A stretch of 64,000 nt of DNA from an uncultured Clostridia bacterium (GTDB taxonomy: Bacteria > Bacillota > Clostridia > Oscillospirales > Oscillospiraceae): positions 1-64,000 of the forward strand of contig CAMKGX010000003.1 in assembly GCA_946412355.1 (NCBI GenBank), in the 5' to 3' direction. The stretch's first letter is position 1; each line of letters starts with the position of its first letter. The notes under the pieces were generated by a model. That model saw nothing but the letters and a program-made list of their open reading frames with translations. It was not told where the DNA came from and did no database searches. Positions 51,123-59,948 of the stretch are shown piece by piece. A program made the position numbers and the translations under genes.

Positions 51123-51880
51123 TTACGCTCAAATCCGCCCATGAGATCGAGCTGATGCGTCGTGCCGGTGAGATCACCGCGGCCGCCCGTGCGGTGGCCC
51201 GGGATATGGTCAGGCCCGGCGTGACCACAGCGCAAATTGACAAGGCAGTGTATGAATTCATCCGCAGCCAGGGGGCTACGCCCTCTTTCCTGCACTACAA
51301 CGGCTATCCCGCCAGCGTGTGCGTCAGCGTCAACGATGAGATTATCCACGGCATCCCCGGCAAGCGCGTCTTGCAGGAGGGCGACGTGGTCAGCGTGGAC
51401 GTGGGCGCCTACATCGGCGGCGTCCATGGCGACTGCGCCGGCACCTATCCCTGCGGCAAGGTGTCCGACGAGAACATGGACCTGATTCGGGTGACGCAGC
51501 AGTCCTTCTTCGAGGGCTTGAAGTTCGCCCGGGAGGGATACCGCATCAGCGACATCGGCCACGCCGTGCAGGAGTATGTGGAGCGCCACGGTTACAGCAT
51601 CGTCCGTGAGTACGTGGGTCACGGCATCGGGCACAATATGCACGAAGCGCCGGAGATTCCCAACTACGGCAAGCCCGGTCATGGCCCCCGCCTGCTGCGG
51701 GGCATGACCATCGCCGTGGAGCCCATGGTCAACGCCGGCTCCGCCGCCATCATCAACATGAGCGACGGCTGGACGGTGAAGACCACCGATGGCAAAAATG
51801 CCGCCCACTATGAAAACACCATTCTCATCACCGACGGGGAGCCGCAGATTCTGACCAACCCCGAGAAATCGTTGGTGTGA
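51119..51880 (+). CDS. map: Methionine aminopeptidase, type I
   Basis: A 253-residue peptidase removing the initiator methionine. The metal ligands lie in VSVDVGAYIGGVHGDCAGTY (two Asp), GHGIGHNMHEAPEIPNYG (His), IAVEPMV (Glu) and a final Glu in HYENTILITD. It overlaps adk (ATGA), as in most Firmicutes. Confidence 0.97.
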   Translation: MITLKSAHEIELMRRAGEITAAARAVARDMVRPGVTTAQIDKAVYEFIRSQGATPSFLHYNGYPASVCVSVNDEIIHGIPGKRVLQEGDVVSVDVGAYIGGVHGDCAGTYPCGKVSDENMDLIRVTQQSFFEGLKFAREGYRISDIGHAVQEYVERHGYSIVREYVGHGIGHNMHEAPEIPNYGKPGHGPRLLRGMTIAVEPMVNAGSAAIINMSDGWTVKTTDGKNAAHYENTILITDGEPQILTNPEKSLV

Positions 51881-51881
51881 C

Positions 51882-52166
51882 ATGGACATTGCCAAATCAG
51901 ACCTTGTAAAATCGACCGCCGGCAGAGACCGGGACAGCCTTTTCTTCGTGCTGGCCACGGAGGGAGACTTCCTGCTGCTGGCGGACGGGAAGCACCGCCG
52001 GCTGGAGAATCCCAAGCGCAAACGGAAAAAACACGTGGCGCTGGTTTCTCCCGGCCAGGGTGCGGTAGCTGAAAAAATCAAATCCAGCGAAAAAATAACA
52101 AACATTGAGCTTCGTAAAGCCATTGCCGCATTCAGCGGCGGTAATTCGGACCAGGAGGGACAGTAA
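51882..52166 (+). CDS. KOW-domain RNA-binding protein
   Basis: A 94-residue protein resembling the KOW/L14e-like proteins encoded between map and infA in many Clostridia. It has [20 protein letters not shown] at the start, then [19 protein letters not shown], a strongly basic patch. The role is probably in ribosome assembly or RNA binding, by family and position. It starts 1 bp after the map stop. Confidence 0.8.
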   Translation: MDIAKSDLVKSTAGRDRDSLFFVLATEGDFLLLADGKHRRLENPKRKRKKHVALVSPGQGAVAEKIKSSEKITNIELRKAIAAFSGGNSDQEGQ

Positions 52167-52167
52167 C

Positions 52168-52386
52168 TTGGCAAAATCCGATATGATCGAAGTGGAGGGC
52201 GTAGTGGTTGAGTCCCTGCCCAACACCACATTCCAGGTGGACATTGGAAATGGACACACGATTTTAGCGCATATTTCCGGAAAACTCAGAATGAATTTCA
52301 TCAGGATCCTGCCCGGTGACAAGGTGACCGTTGAGATGTCGCCCTATGATCTGACCCGTGGCCGAATCACCTGGCGCAGCAAGTAA
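52168..52386 (+). CDS. infA: Translation initiation factor IF-1
   Basis: A 72-residue S1-fold factor ([51 protein letters not shown]). The start is TTG at 52168, giving exactly the usual 72 residues; CCAGGAGGG lies 7-8 nt upstream and no ATG would give the conserved N-terminus. A rare start codon may limit its level. Confidence 0.96.
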   Translation: MAKSDMIEVEGVVVESLPNTTFQVDIGNGHTILAHISGKLRMNFIRILPGDKVTVEMSPYDLTRGRITWRSK

Positions 52387-52400
52387 GGAGGTTTCAAACG

Positions 52401-52514
52401 ATGAAAGTAAGACCGTCCGTGAAGCCCATGTGCGAGAAGTGCAAGATCATTCGCCGCAAAGGCCGTGTTATGGTGATTTGCGAGAATCCTAAGCACAAAC
52501 AGCGTCAGGGCTAA
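52401..52514 (+). CDS. rpmJ: 50S ribosomal protein L36, zinc type
   Basis: A 37-residue L36: [20 protein letters not shown], then [13 protein letters not shown]. The three cysteines and one histidine form the zinc site. AAGGAGG lies 9 nt before the ATG. Confidence 0.98.
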   Translation: MKVRPSVKPMCEKCKIIRRKGRVMVICENPKHKQRQG

Positions 52515-52539
52515 GTAGAAAGTGGAGGTGCACTAACAA

Positions 52540-52908
52540 ATGGCACGTATTGCCGGTATTGACCTGCCCAAGGATAAGCGAATCGAAATCGGTTTGACTT
52601 ATATCTATGGTATTGGAAGAAAGAGTGCCCAGGACATCCTGGCACAGACAGGCATCAACCCCGACACGAGAGTGAAGGATCTGACCGAGGCCGACGAGGC
52701 GAAGCTTCGTGAGGTCATCGACCAGCATTACACCGTCGAGGGTGATCTGCGTCGTCAAGTGGCGCTGGACATCAAGCGCCTGACTGAAATCGGCTGCTAT
52801 CGCGGCACGCGGCATCGTCGCGGCCTGCCCGTTCGCGGCCAGCGCAGCAAGACCAATGCACGCACCCGCAAGGGCCCCAAGAAGACCATTGCAAACAAGA
52901 AGAAGTAA
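52540..52908 (+). CDS. rpsM: 30S ribosomal protein S13
   Basis: A 122-residue S13 ([40 protein letters not shown]). Bridges the 30S head to the 50S subunit and contacts the P-site tRNA. First gene of the alpha-operon part. Confidence 0.98.
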   Translation: MARIAGIDLPKDKRIEIGLTYIYGIGRKSAQDILAQTGINPDTRVKDLTEADEAKLREVIDQHYTVEGDLRRQVALDIKRLTEIGCYRGTRHRRGLPVRGQRSKTNARTRKGPKKTIANKKK

Positions 52909-52924
52909 GGAGGGAAGATAGAGT

Positions 52925-53329
52925 ATGGCTACCGCTACTACTAAGGGTAAGAAAGTTATCCGTCGCCGTCGCGAAAAGAAGAACGTCGAGAAGGGCCAGG
53001 TCCATATCCGCTCTTCCTTCAACAACACCATGGTTACCGTCACCGACAGCCAGGGCAACGCCCTTTCCTGGGCTTCCTCCGGCGGTCTGGGTTTCCGTGG
53101 CAGCAAGAAGTCCACTCCCTTCGCCGCACAGAGCGCTGCCGAAACGGCTGCTACCGCCGCTATGGAGCATGGCCTGAAGACCGTGGAGGTCTTCGTCAAG
53201 GGCCCCGGCCAGGGTCGTGAGGCCGCTATCCGCGCGCTGCAGGCCGTGGGTCTGGAAGTGACCATGATCAAGGACGTCACTCCCATCCCCCACAATGGCT
53301 GCCGCCCGCCCAAGCGTCGCCGCGTGTAA
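52925..53329 (+). CDS. rpsK: 30S ribosomal protein S11
   Basis: A 134-residue S11 ([53 protein letters not shown]). Located on the platform near the mRNA exit. Confidence 0.98.
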   Translation: MATATTKGKKVIRRRREKKNVEKGQVHIRSSFNNTMVTVTDSQGNALSWASSGGLGFRGSKKSTPFAAQSAAETAATAAMEHGLKTVEVFVKGPGQGREAAIRALQAVGLEVTMIKDVTPIPHNGCRPPKRRRV

Positions 53330-53350
53330 TCGAAGAAGGAGGATATTGCA

Positions 53351-53953
53351 ATGGCTAAGAATATGCAGCCTATTGCCAAGCGCTGCAAGGCGCTGGGCAT
53401 TTCTCCGGCCGTGATGGGTTACTCCAAGAAGGAGACCAAGCGCAATCCCGGCGGCCAGATGAGAAAGAAAAAGAGTGAGTATGCGATCCAGCTCAACGAG
53501 AAGCAGAAGGTTAAGTTCGTGTACGGCATTCTGGAGAAGCAGTTCCGTGCTTACTACGAGAAGGCCGCCGCTATGCCCGGCAAGACCGGCGAGAACCTGC
53601 TGAGCCTGGTTGAGCGTCGTCTGGACAACGTTGTTTACCGTCTGGGCTTTGCCATGACCCGCCGTGAGGCCCGTCAGCTGGTGAACCACGCCCATTTCAC
53701 CGTCAACGGTCACAAGGTCAACATCCCCTCCTACCTGGTTCGCAGCGGTGATGTGATCGAGGTGAAGGAAGCCAGCCGCAGCGCGGCTTGCTTCAAGCGC
53801 CTGACCGGTGAGGATGCTCCCCTGATCACCGTGCCCCAGTGGCTGGAGCGCGACAAGAACGCCCTGAAGGGCACCGTCGTGAAGCTGCCCGCCCGCGAGG
53901 ACATCGATATGCCCATCGAGGAGCACCTGATCGTCGAGTTGTACTCCAAGTAA
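53351..53953 (+). CDS. rpsD: 30S ribosomal protein S4
   Basis: A 200-residue S4 with the S4 RNA-binding domain ([40 protein letters not shown]). The N-terminus lacks the four-cysteine zinc knuckle, so it is the zinc-free form. S4 is the classical autogenous regulator of the alpha operon in enteric bacteria and of its own gene in Bacillus. Confidence 0.98.
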   Translation: MAKNMQPIAKRCKALGISPAVMGYSKKETKRNPGGQMRKKKSEYAIQLNEKQKVKFVYGILEKQFRAYYEKAAAMPGKTGENLLSLVERRLDNVVYRLGFAMTRREARQLVNHAHFTVNGHKVNIPSYLVRSGDVIEVKEASRSAACFKRLTGEDAPLITVPQWLERDKNALKGTVVKLPAREDIDMPIEEHLIVELYSK

Positions 53954-54034
53954 TAGGGCTCGAACCCTCATTTACGCAACCATTTTTCCCGCGCGGCGGT
54001 TGCTGCGCGCACTAAAAATCAAGGAGGGTACTGC

Positions 54035-54988
54035 ATGATCGAAATTGAGAAGCCCCATATCGAGTGTTTGGAAACGCCCGGTGATGCTTCCTATGGAAAA
54101 TATGTGATCGAACCCCTGGAGCGCGGCTTCGGAACGACCCTGGGCAACGCACTGCGTCGCACCATGCTCTCCAGTCTGCCCGGCACGGCGGCCACCAGCA
54201 TCAAGATTGCCGGTGTGCAGCACGAGTTTTCCACCATTCCCGGTGTGAAAGAGGACGTGACGGAGATCGTTCTGAATGTGAAGAATCTGCTGACCAAGCT
54301 GCACTGCGACGGCCCCAAGACTGTGTTCATTGAGGCTGCCGGTCCCTGTGAAGTGACGGCCGGCGATATCAAGAGCGACGGTGAAGTAGAGATTCTGAAC
54401 CCCGAGCTGCACATCGCCACGCTGGACGTGGGCGGCGTGCTGAGCATGGAGATTACCCTGGCCCATGGCCGCGGCTATGTGTCTGCCGATAAGAACAAGG
54501 CGCTGCGCGCCGGTGTCATCGGCGTCATCTCCGTGGACTCCATCTACACCCCTGTCTACAAAGTGAACTACACGGTGGAGAGCACCCGTGTGGGCACCAG
54601 CAGCGATTACGACAAGCTGACGCTGGAGGTCTGGACCGACGGCACCATCAGCGCTCGTGACGCGGTGTCCCTGGGGGCCAAGATCCTGTGTGACCACTTT
54701 GCCCTGTTCACCGACCTGTCCGACACCCTGGGCGACAAGTCCATCGTGGTGGAGAAGGCCACCGATCAGCGGGACAAGGTGCTGGAGCTGACCATCGAGG
54801 AGCTGGATCTCAGCGTTCGCAGCTTCAACTGCCTCAAGCGTGCCAACATCAACACCGTGGAGGACTTGATTTCCAAGACCGAGGACGAGATGATGAAGGT
54901 CCGCAATCTGGGACGCAAGTCTCTGGAGGAAGTCATCAACAAGCTGGCTATGATGGGCCTGTCCCTGGCCAGCGAGGAAAACAACTAA
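54035..54988 (+). CDS. rpoA: RNA polymerase subunit alpha
   Basis: A 317-residue alpha subunit. The N-terminal dimerisation domain has [20 protein letters not shown], and the C-terminal domain, which contacts UP elements and activators, has [27 protein letters not shown] precedes the ATG. The 81-bp gap after rpsD has no terminator. Confidence 0.98.
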   Translation: MIEIEKPHIECLETPGDASYGKYVIEPLERGFGTTLGNALRRTMLSSLPGTAATSIKIAGVQHEFSTIPGVKEDVTEIVLNVKNLLTKLHCDGPKTVFIEAAGPCEVTAGDIKSDGEVEILNPELHIATLDVGGVLSMEITLAHGRGYVSADKNKALRAGVIGVISVDSIYTPVYKVNYTVESTRVGTSSDYDKLTLEVWTDGTISARDAVSLGAKILCDHFALFTDLSDTLGDKSIVVEKATDQRDKVLELTIEELDLSVRSFNCLKRANINTVEDLISKTEDEMMKVRNLGRKSLEEVINKLAMMGLSLASEENN

Positions 54989-55025
54989 CGCGTACTTACG
55001 CGATCCTATCAAGGAGGAAACAGAA

Positions 55026-55370
55026 ATGCCCGGAACTCGTAAGCTCGGTAAGACTACCGACCAGCGTATGGCGATGCTCCGTCAGCAGGTCACTGATTTC
55101 CTGGACACCGGCCGCATGGAGACCACCATCAGCCGCGCCAAGGAGATCAAGCCCATGGCTGAGAAGATGATCACCCTCGGCAAGAAGGGCGATCTGGCCG
55201 CTTATCGTCAGGCACTGAGCTTTATCACCCGCGAGGACGTTGCCAACAAGCTGTTCAAGAGCATCGCTCCTGAGTATGCCGATCGCAACGGCGGCTATAC
55301 CCGCATCATCCGCACCGGCGTTCGCCGCGGCGATGCTGCTGAGACCGCTATCATCGAGCTGGTAAAGTAA
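55026..55370 (+). CDS. rplQ: 50S ribosomal protein L17
   Basis: A 114-residue L17 ([40 protein letters not shown]), last gene of the superoperon. AAGGAGG before the ATG. Confidence 0.98.
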   Translation: MPGTRKLGKTTDQRMAMLRQQVTDFLDTGRMETTISRAKEIKPMAEKMITLGKKGDLAAYRQALSFITREDVANKLFKSIAPEYADRNGGYTRIIRTGVRRGDAAETAIIELVK

Positions 55371-55386
55371 ACGATACTGTTTGTGT

Positions 55387-55438
55387 AAAAAAGCCCCACG
55401 CCATCCCCTCAAAAAGGGGACAGGCGGGGGCTTTTTTT
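55387..55438 (+). terminator. Terminator of the ribosomal superoperon
   Basis: An outer stem AAAAAAGCCCC / GGGGGCTTTTTTT encloses an inner stem TCCCC/GGGGA. It has a strong U tract and lies 16 bp after the rplQ stop. Confidence 0.93.
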
Positions 55439-55491
55439 GCGGCGTAAACCTGTGGTTGCGCGGGAAAATGTCCCAGGCAACCCCAAGTTGC

Positions 55492-55520
55492 TGGACAAGG
55501 GGACCATTTGGGATTATACT
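55492..55520 (+). promoter_or_regulatory. Promoter of the zinc-ribbon membrane protein gene
   Basis: TGGACA (55492-55497), 17 bp, TATACT (55515-55520). Confidence 0.75.
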
Positions 55521-55559
55521 GTTGGCATAAGAGGATCCCGTGGAAGAAAGGAGCGGCCT

Positions 55560-56363
55560 ATGGCAACGGTAAAATGCAGAAGCTGCGGTAAAACCTACCG
55601 CTATACCGGCGACACCTGCCCGTCCTGCGGCGCCTATAACCGGGCACCCAGCCGGGAATACGTGGCCCCCGACGGCACCGTCCACCTGCTGGAGCAGGGG
55701 GAGAAGGTGTGCTACGAGCAAAAGGAGTGTTACGAGCGCAAGGAGTGCCACGAGGACGTGGCCCGGCAGGTACGGAAGAGCCCGAAGCCGGCGGTGGGAG
55801 AGGTCGCCATGGGGAAAAAGGCGGTCCGTCGGCCAAAGCTCACCCCGCAGAAAAAAGAAAAGACGCCGGAGCGGCGGAAATCTGCCCTGCTGATGATCGT
55901 CGGCATCCTGGTGGCCCTGGTGCCCCTGGCCGGGAATATCATCGACGACCTGTGGGATGAGGCGCCGTCTCGCCCGGAGTCCATCATAGAAACGATCCCG
56001 GCAGAGCCTGCCGACAATGAGTATGACCTGGGCGAAGTGTTCGAGGTGGGTGGCCAGCCGGTGTCGGTGGAGAAGTGGGCCGTGGCCCGGGAGGACCCCT
56101 CCACGCTGCTGGTGTGGATCGGCCAGGAGGCCGACTACGACCTGGGCGTCAATCTGATGGCCTGGGAGGAGAGCGGCATGGCGGAGGTGTATATGTCCGC
56201 CGACGAGTGCTTCCGGGACGGCAAGCGGATGTGCTACGTGTTCTACGATGTGGACCTGGCCGTACCCTACGGTGCCCTCCTGGAGATTGACACCGGCGAC
56301 GAAACTGTGGTAGTCTGGCTGGGTGACGGCATAGGCGACACCGCCCTCTCCGGCGGAAAGTAA
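55560..56363 (+). CDS. Unrecognised zinc-ribbon protein with one membrane segment
   Basis: A 267-residue protein. The N-terminus is a zinc ribbon (CRSCGKTYRYTGDTCPSCGAY, here CRSCG at about 6-10 and CPSCG at about 19-23). A charged Glu/Lys/Cys-rich linker follows (YEQKECYERKECHEDV), then a membrane helix near residues 108-128 (ALLMIVGILVALVPLAGNII). An extracellular domain of about 130 residues ends in an acidic, aromatic beta-rich region. The layout resembles the zinc-ribbon membrane proteins common in Oscillospiraceae; function is unknown. AAAGGAG lies 7 nt before the ATG at 55560. It is monocistronic. Confidence 0.75.
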   Translation: MATVKCRSCGKTYRYTGDTCPSCGAYNRAPSREYVAPDGTVHLLEQGEKVCYEQKECYERKECHEDVARQVRKSPKPAVGEVAMGKKAVRRPKLTPQKKEKTPERRKSALLMIVGILVALVPLAGNIIDDLWDEAPSRPESIIETIPAEPADNEYDLGEVFEVGGQPVSVEKWAVAREDPSTLLVWIGQEADYDLGVNLMAWEESGMAEVYMSADECFRDGKRMCYVFYDVDLAVPYGALLEIDTGDETVVVWLGDGIGDTALSGGK

Positions 56364-56369
56364 ACAAAA

Positions 56370-56399
56370 AAGAACCGCTTCCACAAGGAAGCGGTTCTT
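56370..56399. terminator. Bidirectional terminator between the zinc-ribbon gene and secG
   Basis: AAGAACCGCTTCC-ACAA-GGAAGCGGTTCTT with an A run before it, giving a U run on the minus strand (TTTTTTGTTT). Confidence 0.9.
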
Positions 56400-56419
56400 C
56401 GTTTGCAGGGTAAAGTGTT

Positions 56420-56662
56420 TTACATGCCGGCGGCGACCATGCAGTTCAGTGCCAGCGTCAGCACCACGAACACGGCGCCCACCCACTTGGTGGCGCGGGC
56501 CAGACGGGCGTCCAGACCCTTGGCCTTGCTCTTGGCCATGTAGGAGTCAGCGATGCCGCCGATGGCGCCGCTGAGGCCCTGGGATTTACCGGACTGGAAC
56601 AGCACCATGGCGATGAGCACCAGGGCCACCAGAAGCTGCAGAACAGTAACAACAATCAGCAT
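56420..56662 (-). CDS. secG: Protein translocase subunit SecG
   Basis: An 80-residue protein with two membrane helices (IVVTVLQLLVALVLIAMVLF and WVGAVFVVLTLALNCMV) flanking the SecG loop GKSQGLSGAIGG. It assists SecYEG-driven export. The ATG at 56662 was chosen over one at 56677 because GGAGG lies between them, 8 nt before 56662. Confidence 0.93.
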   Translation of the reverse strand: MLIVVTVLQLLVALVLIAMVLFQSGKSQGLSGAIGGIADSYMAKSKAKGLDARLARATKWVGAVFVVLTLALNCMVAAGM

Positions 56663-56770
56663 AATTTCATCCTCCATTATGGAATGCCCCAGAGGGCATA
56701 AGTATCACAGTAAAGCTAATGTTACCATAGGAACAGCGAAAATGCAAGACAAAAAACGAAAAAAATTGTA

Positions 56771-56808
56771 GAACAAATGTTGCAATTTGCGAGAAATTAT
56801 GATACACT
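56771..56808 (+). promoter_or_regulatory. LexA box and promoter of lexA
   Basis: GAACAAATGTTG (56771-56782) fits GAAC-N4-GTTC at 7 of 8 positions. It overlaps -35 TTGCAA (56780-56785); the -10 TACACT (56803-56808) is 17 bp away. LexA would repress itself. Confidence 0.82.
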
Positions 56809-56838
56809 TGTTCCAAGAATAAAAGGGAGGGGCAGAGT

Positions 56839-57459
56839 ATGGCCGGACTGAGCAAAATGCAGCAGGCGATATACGACTTCATCGCCCAGACGCTGGAGGA
56901 GCAGGGGTATCCGCCCTCCGTGCGGGAAATCGGCGAGGCGGTGGGGCTGAAGTCCCCCTCCACGGTGCATTTCCACCTCAAGCACATGGAGGAGCTGGGG
57001 GTCATCCAGAAGGGCAGCGGCAAGGGCCGCGCCATCGCGCTGGTGGACCGGCCTGCCCGCCAGGCACCGGAGGAGGTGGAGGCGGTTGCGGGCCGCATCC
57101 CCATCGTGGGCAACGTGGCCGCCGGTACCCCCATTTTGGCGGAGGAGTGCATCGAGGACTATCTCACCTTCGATACCGGCGGCCGGGAAGGGGAGTACTT
57201 TGCCCTGCGGGTGCGGGGCTATTCCATGCGTGACGCCGGCATTCTGCCGGATGACCTGGTGGTGGTGCACCGCCAGCAGCAGGCCAACAACGGCGAGATC
57301 GTGGTGGCCCTGCTGGAGGATGAGGCCACGGTGAAGCGGCTGCGGCGGGAGAACGGCCGTGTGCTGCTGATGCCGGAGAACCCGGACTACCAGCCCATCG
57401 ACGGCCGCTATGCCTCCATTTTGGGCCGCGTCACTGCGGTGGTGCGGACGTATAGCTGA
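56839..57459 (+). CDS. lexA: SOS repressor LexA
   Basis: A 206-residue LexA. The winged helix-turn-helix (1-65) contains PSVREIGEAVGLKSPSTVHF. The cleavage site is Ala95-Gly96 (NVAAGTP), and the catalytic pair is Ser129 (RGYSMRDAGI) and Lys166 (EATVKRL). RecA filaments trigger self-cleavage. AAAAGGGAGGGG precedes the ATG. The same operator appears before the recA operon at 27729. Confidence 0.97.
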   Translation: MAGLSKMQQAIYDFIAQTLEEQGYPPSVREIGEAVGLKSPSTVHFHLKHMEELGVIQKGSGKGRAIALVDRPARQAPEEVEAVAGRIPIVGNVAAGTPILAEECIEDYLTFDTGGREGEYFALRVRGYSMRDAGILPDDLVVVHRQQQANNGEIVVALLEDEATVKRLRRENGRVLLMPENPDYQPIDGRYASILGRVTAVVRTYS

Positions 57460-57477
57460 TTTTGCAACTGATAATCA

Positions 57478-57507
57478 AAAGCCGCCCGGCAGATGCCGGG
57501 CGGCTTT
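57478..57507. terminator. Terminator between lexA and the substrate-binding protein gene
   Basis: AAAGCCGCCCGGC-AGAT-GCCGGGCGGCTTT. The A run at 57477-57480 gives a U run on the minus strand as well, so it serves both convergent genes. Confidence 0.88.
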
Positions 57508-57535
57508 GCGCTTGTAAAAAAGAGGGGGAATCCCC

Positions 57536-59077
57536 TTACTCCGCCATGTGCAGCGTCCAGTTCTCCATGCCGTAGAAGGGGTTGGCCGCGGTGGGAGAGA
57601 TGTGCTCCACCAGACCGCTGGTGGTGAGTACAGTGACGGATTTGAAGCAGAGGGGGGCAATGGGGCAGGTCTCTTGCAGGTGCTGGCAGAGCTGATACAG
57701 GGCGTCGGGCCGGGCCTCGTCCGTTGCGGACAGGCTGCGGGCGATAAGCTGGTCGGTGGTCTCGTCCCGGTAGCCCCCCAGATTCAGATTGCCGCCCATG
57801 CCCACCAGGGAGGTCATGTCCCAGTCGGCGGTCATGCGGCACTGACCAAAGTAGAGGTCAAATTCGCCTGCCGCCAGGGCGGAGAGATACTCCTCCCAGG
57901 GCAGGGCCCGGACGGTGACGTCCAGATCGTACCGGGCCAAGGCGTCGGCAATGGCCTGACAGATGGCCACGCTGAAGCTGTTTTCGCTGTACACCAGCAA
58001 ATCCAGGGTCCAACGCTCCTCACCGTCCATCAGACCCAGGTCGGTCATGGTGGCATCCACCTCGCTGCGTGTGGGGAAAAGGGCCAGATCCGCGGGATAC
58101 AGGGGGCTCCGGGGATGGATGGGGAACTGGGCGGCCTCGCCGTGGCCAAGGAGATAGGTGCCGGTGATGCGCTGGCGGTCAATGGCCAGGGAGATGGCGC
58201 GGCGCACGGCATCGTCCTGCAGCAGCTGGTGGCCCAGGTGGAAGCCCAGATATTGCAGCACGGGGGCCGGGGCGTCGGTGTAGTCAGAGCGCAGGTCGGG
58301 GATGGTGTCGTCCACGCCGGTGAGCTCGTAGCGCAGCAGGTGCACATCCCGGGCAGAGAAGGCGTAAAGCATGGCCTCGTCGCTCTTGCAGGACATGAGG
58401 GAGATGCGCTCCAGGGGCACGGTTTTCTGCTGCCACCAGTTGTCATTGGCGCACAGCAGCCAGTTCCCCTCGTCCTGGGCCAGGTAGTAGGGCCCGGTGC
58501 CCAGAGGATGAACGGCGCCGGCCACATCCGCCCGGGCGATGGGGATGTCCAGCAGGGCCAGGAACTGCCGGTTGTCCCGATGGAGGGTGATGATCACGTC
58601 GTTATCCCGGCTCTCCACCGACTTGACCTGTTGCAGCCGGGAGGCGTAGCGGTCACAAAGCCGGGCCCGGCGCAGGGACTGGGCCACGTCGTTGGCGGTG
58701 AGGGGGGCGCCGTCAGTAAAGGTGACGCCCCGGCGGAGGGTAATGGTATAGGTAAAGGTCTCGGCGTCGTAGCGGGCCGACTGGGCCAGCACGGGGTAGG
58801 GGGTGAAGGTGTTGTCCAGGGCATAAAGGCTTTCGTACAGCAGCGCCCCCATCGTCTGGGGCCAGCCGTCGGCGCAGGTCAGGGGATCCAGGGTCTCCTC
58901 CGGGTGCCAGGGCAGGGTGAAATCGGTGACGGGGGTGGGGGAGGCGGCCTCATTTTCCGGCTGATAGTAGTCTGTCAGCTCCCGGAGAGGGTCGGCCTCC
59001 ATCTCATCCCAATCGCCGCAGCCCGCCAGGGGCAGAGCCAGACAAAGGACCAGGCAAAGGGCAATCCATCGTTTCAT
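57536..59077 (-). CDS. ABC transporter substrate-binding lipoprotein, family 5 (peptide type)
   Basis: A 513-residue lipoprotein. The signal peptide ends in lipobox LAGC (residues 17-20). It has the SBP family 5 pattern: YESLYALDNTFTPYPVLAQS, TYTITLRRGVTFTDGAPLTA, AISLAIDRQRITGTYLLGHG and WEEYLSALAAGEFDLYFGQC. These proteins deliver peptides or nickel to Opp/Dpp permeases, but none is encoded nearby, so it is an orphan receptor. The ATG at 59077 has GGAGG 7 nt upstream and overlaps the preceding gene's stop by 4 bp. Confidence 0.9.
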   Translation of the reverse strand: MKRWIALCLVLCLALPLAGCGDWDEMEADPLRELTDYYQPENEAASPTPVTDFTLPWHPEETLDPLTCADGWPQTMGALLYESLYALDNTFTPYPVLAQSARYDAETFTYTITLRRGVTFTDGAPLTANDVAQSLRRARLCDRYASRLQQVKSVESRDNDVIITLHRDNRQFLALLDIPIARADVAGAVHPLGTGPYYLAQDEGNWLLCANDNWWQQKTVPLERISLMSCKSDEAMLYAFSARDVHLLRYELTGVDDTIPDLRSDYTDAPAPVLQYLGFHLGHQLLQDDAVRRAISLAIDRQRITGTYLLGHGEAAQFPIHPRSPLYPADLALFPTRSEVDATMTDLGLMDGEERWTLDLLVYSENSFSVAICQAIADALARYDLDVTVRALPWEEYLSALAAGEFDLYFGQCRMTADWDMTSLVGMGGNLNLGGYRDETTDQLIARSLSATDEARPDALYQLCQHLQETCPIAPLCFKSVTVLTTSGLVEHISPTAANPFYGMENWTLHMAE

Positions 59078-59877
59078 AGCGTATCCTCCAGGGAGATGAC
59101 AGCCGCCTGGACGCCCCGGCGGTCGCCACAGCGGCGGTGGGACCAATACCGCTCCGGGTGACACATGGTGCATTCCCGGCACACGTCGATGTGCTGCACG
59201 CCGCAGCGCCGCAGCCAGAGGGCGTTGGCCTCCTTCAAATCAATGTGCCACTTGGCGCCGTTCCAGTCCATCAAGGGCTCCGCGTCGCTGCCCAAAGCCT
59301 CATGCAGCGCCTGGGGCACGTCGCCGTCGGTCTCAAAGCAGCATTTGCCGATGGAGGGACCGATGGCGGCGCGCACGTCGCCGGGGCGGGTGCCGTACTG
59401 CCGGGCCATGACGGCCACCGTCTTGGCGGCGATGCCGGCGGCGGTGCCCCGCCACCCGGCGTGACAGGCGCCGATGGCGTGATGCACCGGGTCGTGGAGC
59501 AAAATCACGTTGCAGTCCGCCCCGAACACCACCAGCGGCGTGCGGGGCACGTTGGTCACCATGGCGTCCACATCGGTGTAGTCCCGGCGGCGCCATAGGC
59601 CCTTGCCTCGGTCCTCCGCCGTCACAACGCGGACGTTGTCGGTGTGGGTTTGCTGGCTCAATACGGCGTGGTCAACGGTCAGCCCCAGGGCGGCACCCAG
59701 CAGGCGGTAGTTCTGCTGCACGTTTTCCATGGCGTCCCCCCGGCTGACGCCCAGATTCAGGCTGTCCCAGGGGGCGGGACTGACGCCACCCAGCCGGGTG
59801 GTGAAGCCGTGGCGCACACCGGATAATTGGTCGGAGGTCAGGTAGACAAGACCGTTTTTCTCCTTGTTTTGGAACAT
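59074..59877 (-). CDS. YlmD/LACC1-family purine nucleoside phosphorylase (polyphenol oxidase family)
   Basis: A 267-residue member of the DUF152 family, once annotated as laccases. Proteins of this family act as purine nucleoside phosphorylases and adenosine deaminases. The zinc ligands are His78 (SQQTHTDNV), Cys122 (GADCNVILL) and His139 (CHAGWRGT). RHGFTTRLGGVSPAPWDSLN is the typical start. AAAAGGAG precedes the ATG. It is coupled to the binding-protein gene. YlmD usually sits in the division cluster; this placement is different. Confidence 0.92.
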   Translation of the reverse strand: MFQNKEKNGLVYLTSDQLSGVRHGFTTRLGGVSPAPWDSLNLGVSRGDAMENVQQNYRLLGAALGLTVDHAVLSQQTHTDNVRVVTAEDRGKGLWRRRDYTDVDAMVTNVPRTPLVVFGADCNVILLHDPVHHAIGACHAGWRGTAAGIAAKTVAVMARQYGTRPGDVRAAIGPSIGKCCFETDGDVPQALHEALGSDAEPLMDWNGAKWHIDLKEANALWLRRCGVQHIDVCRECTMCHPERYWSHRRCGDRRGVQAAVISLEDTL

Positions 59878-59910
59878 AATGGCGCTCCTTTTACGATTGA
59901 GAAAATGGGG

Positions 59911-59936
59911 AAAAAGGCGGGACCACAGTCCCGCCT
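59911..59936 (-). terminator. Terminator of secA
   Basis: AGGCGGGAC-N4-GTCCCGCCT; on the minus strand it is followed by TTTTTCCCC. It begins 12 bp after the secA stop. Confidence 0.85.
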
Positions 59937-59948
59937 ATTATAACCGGA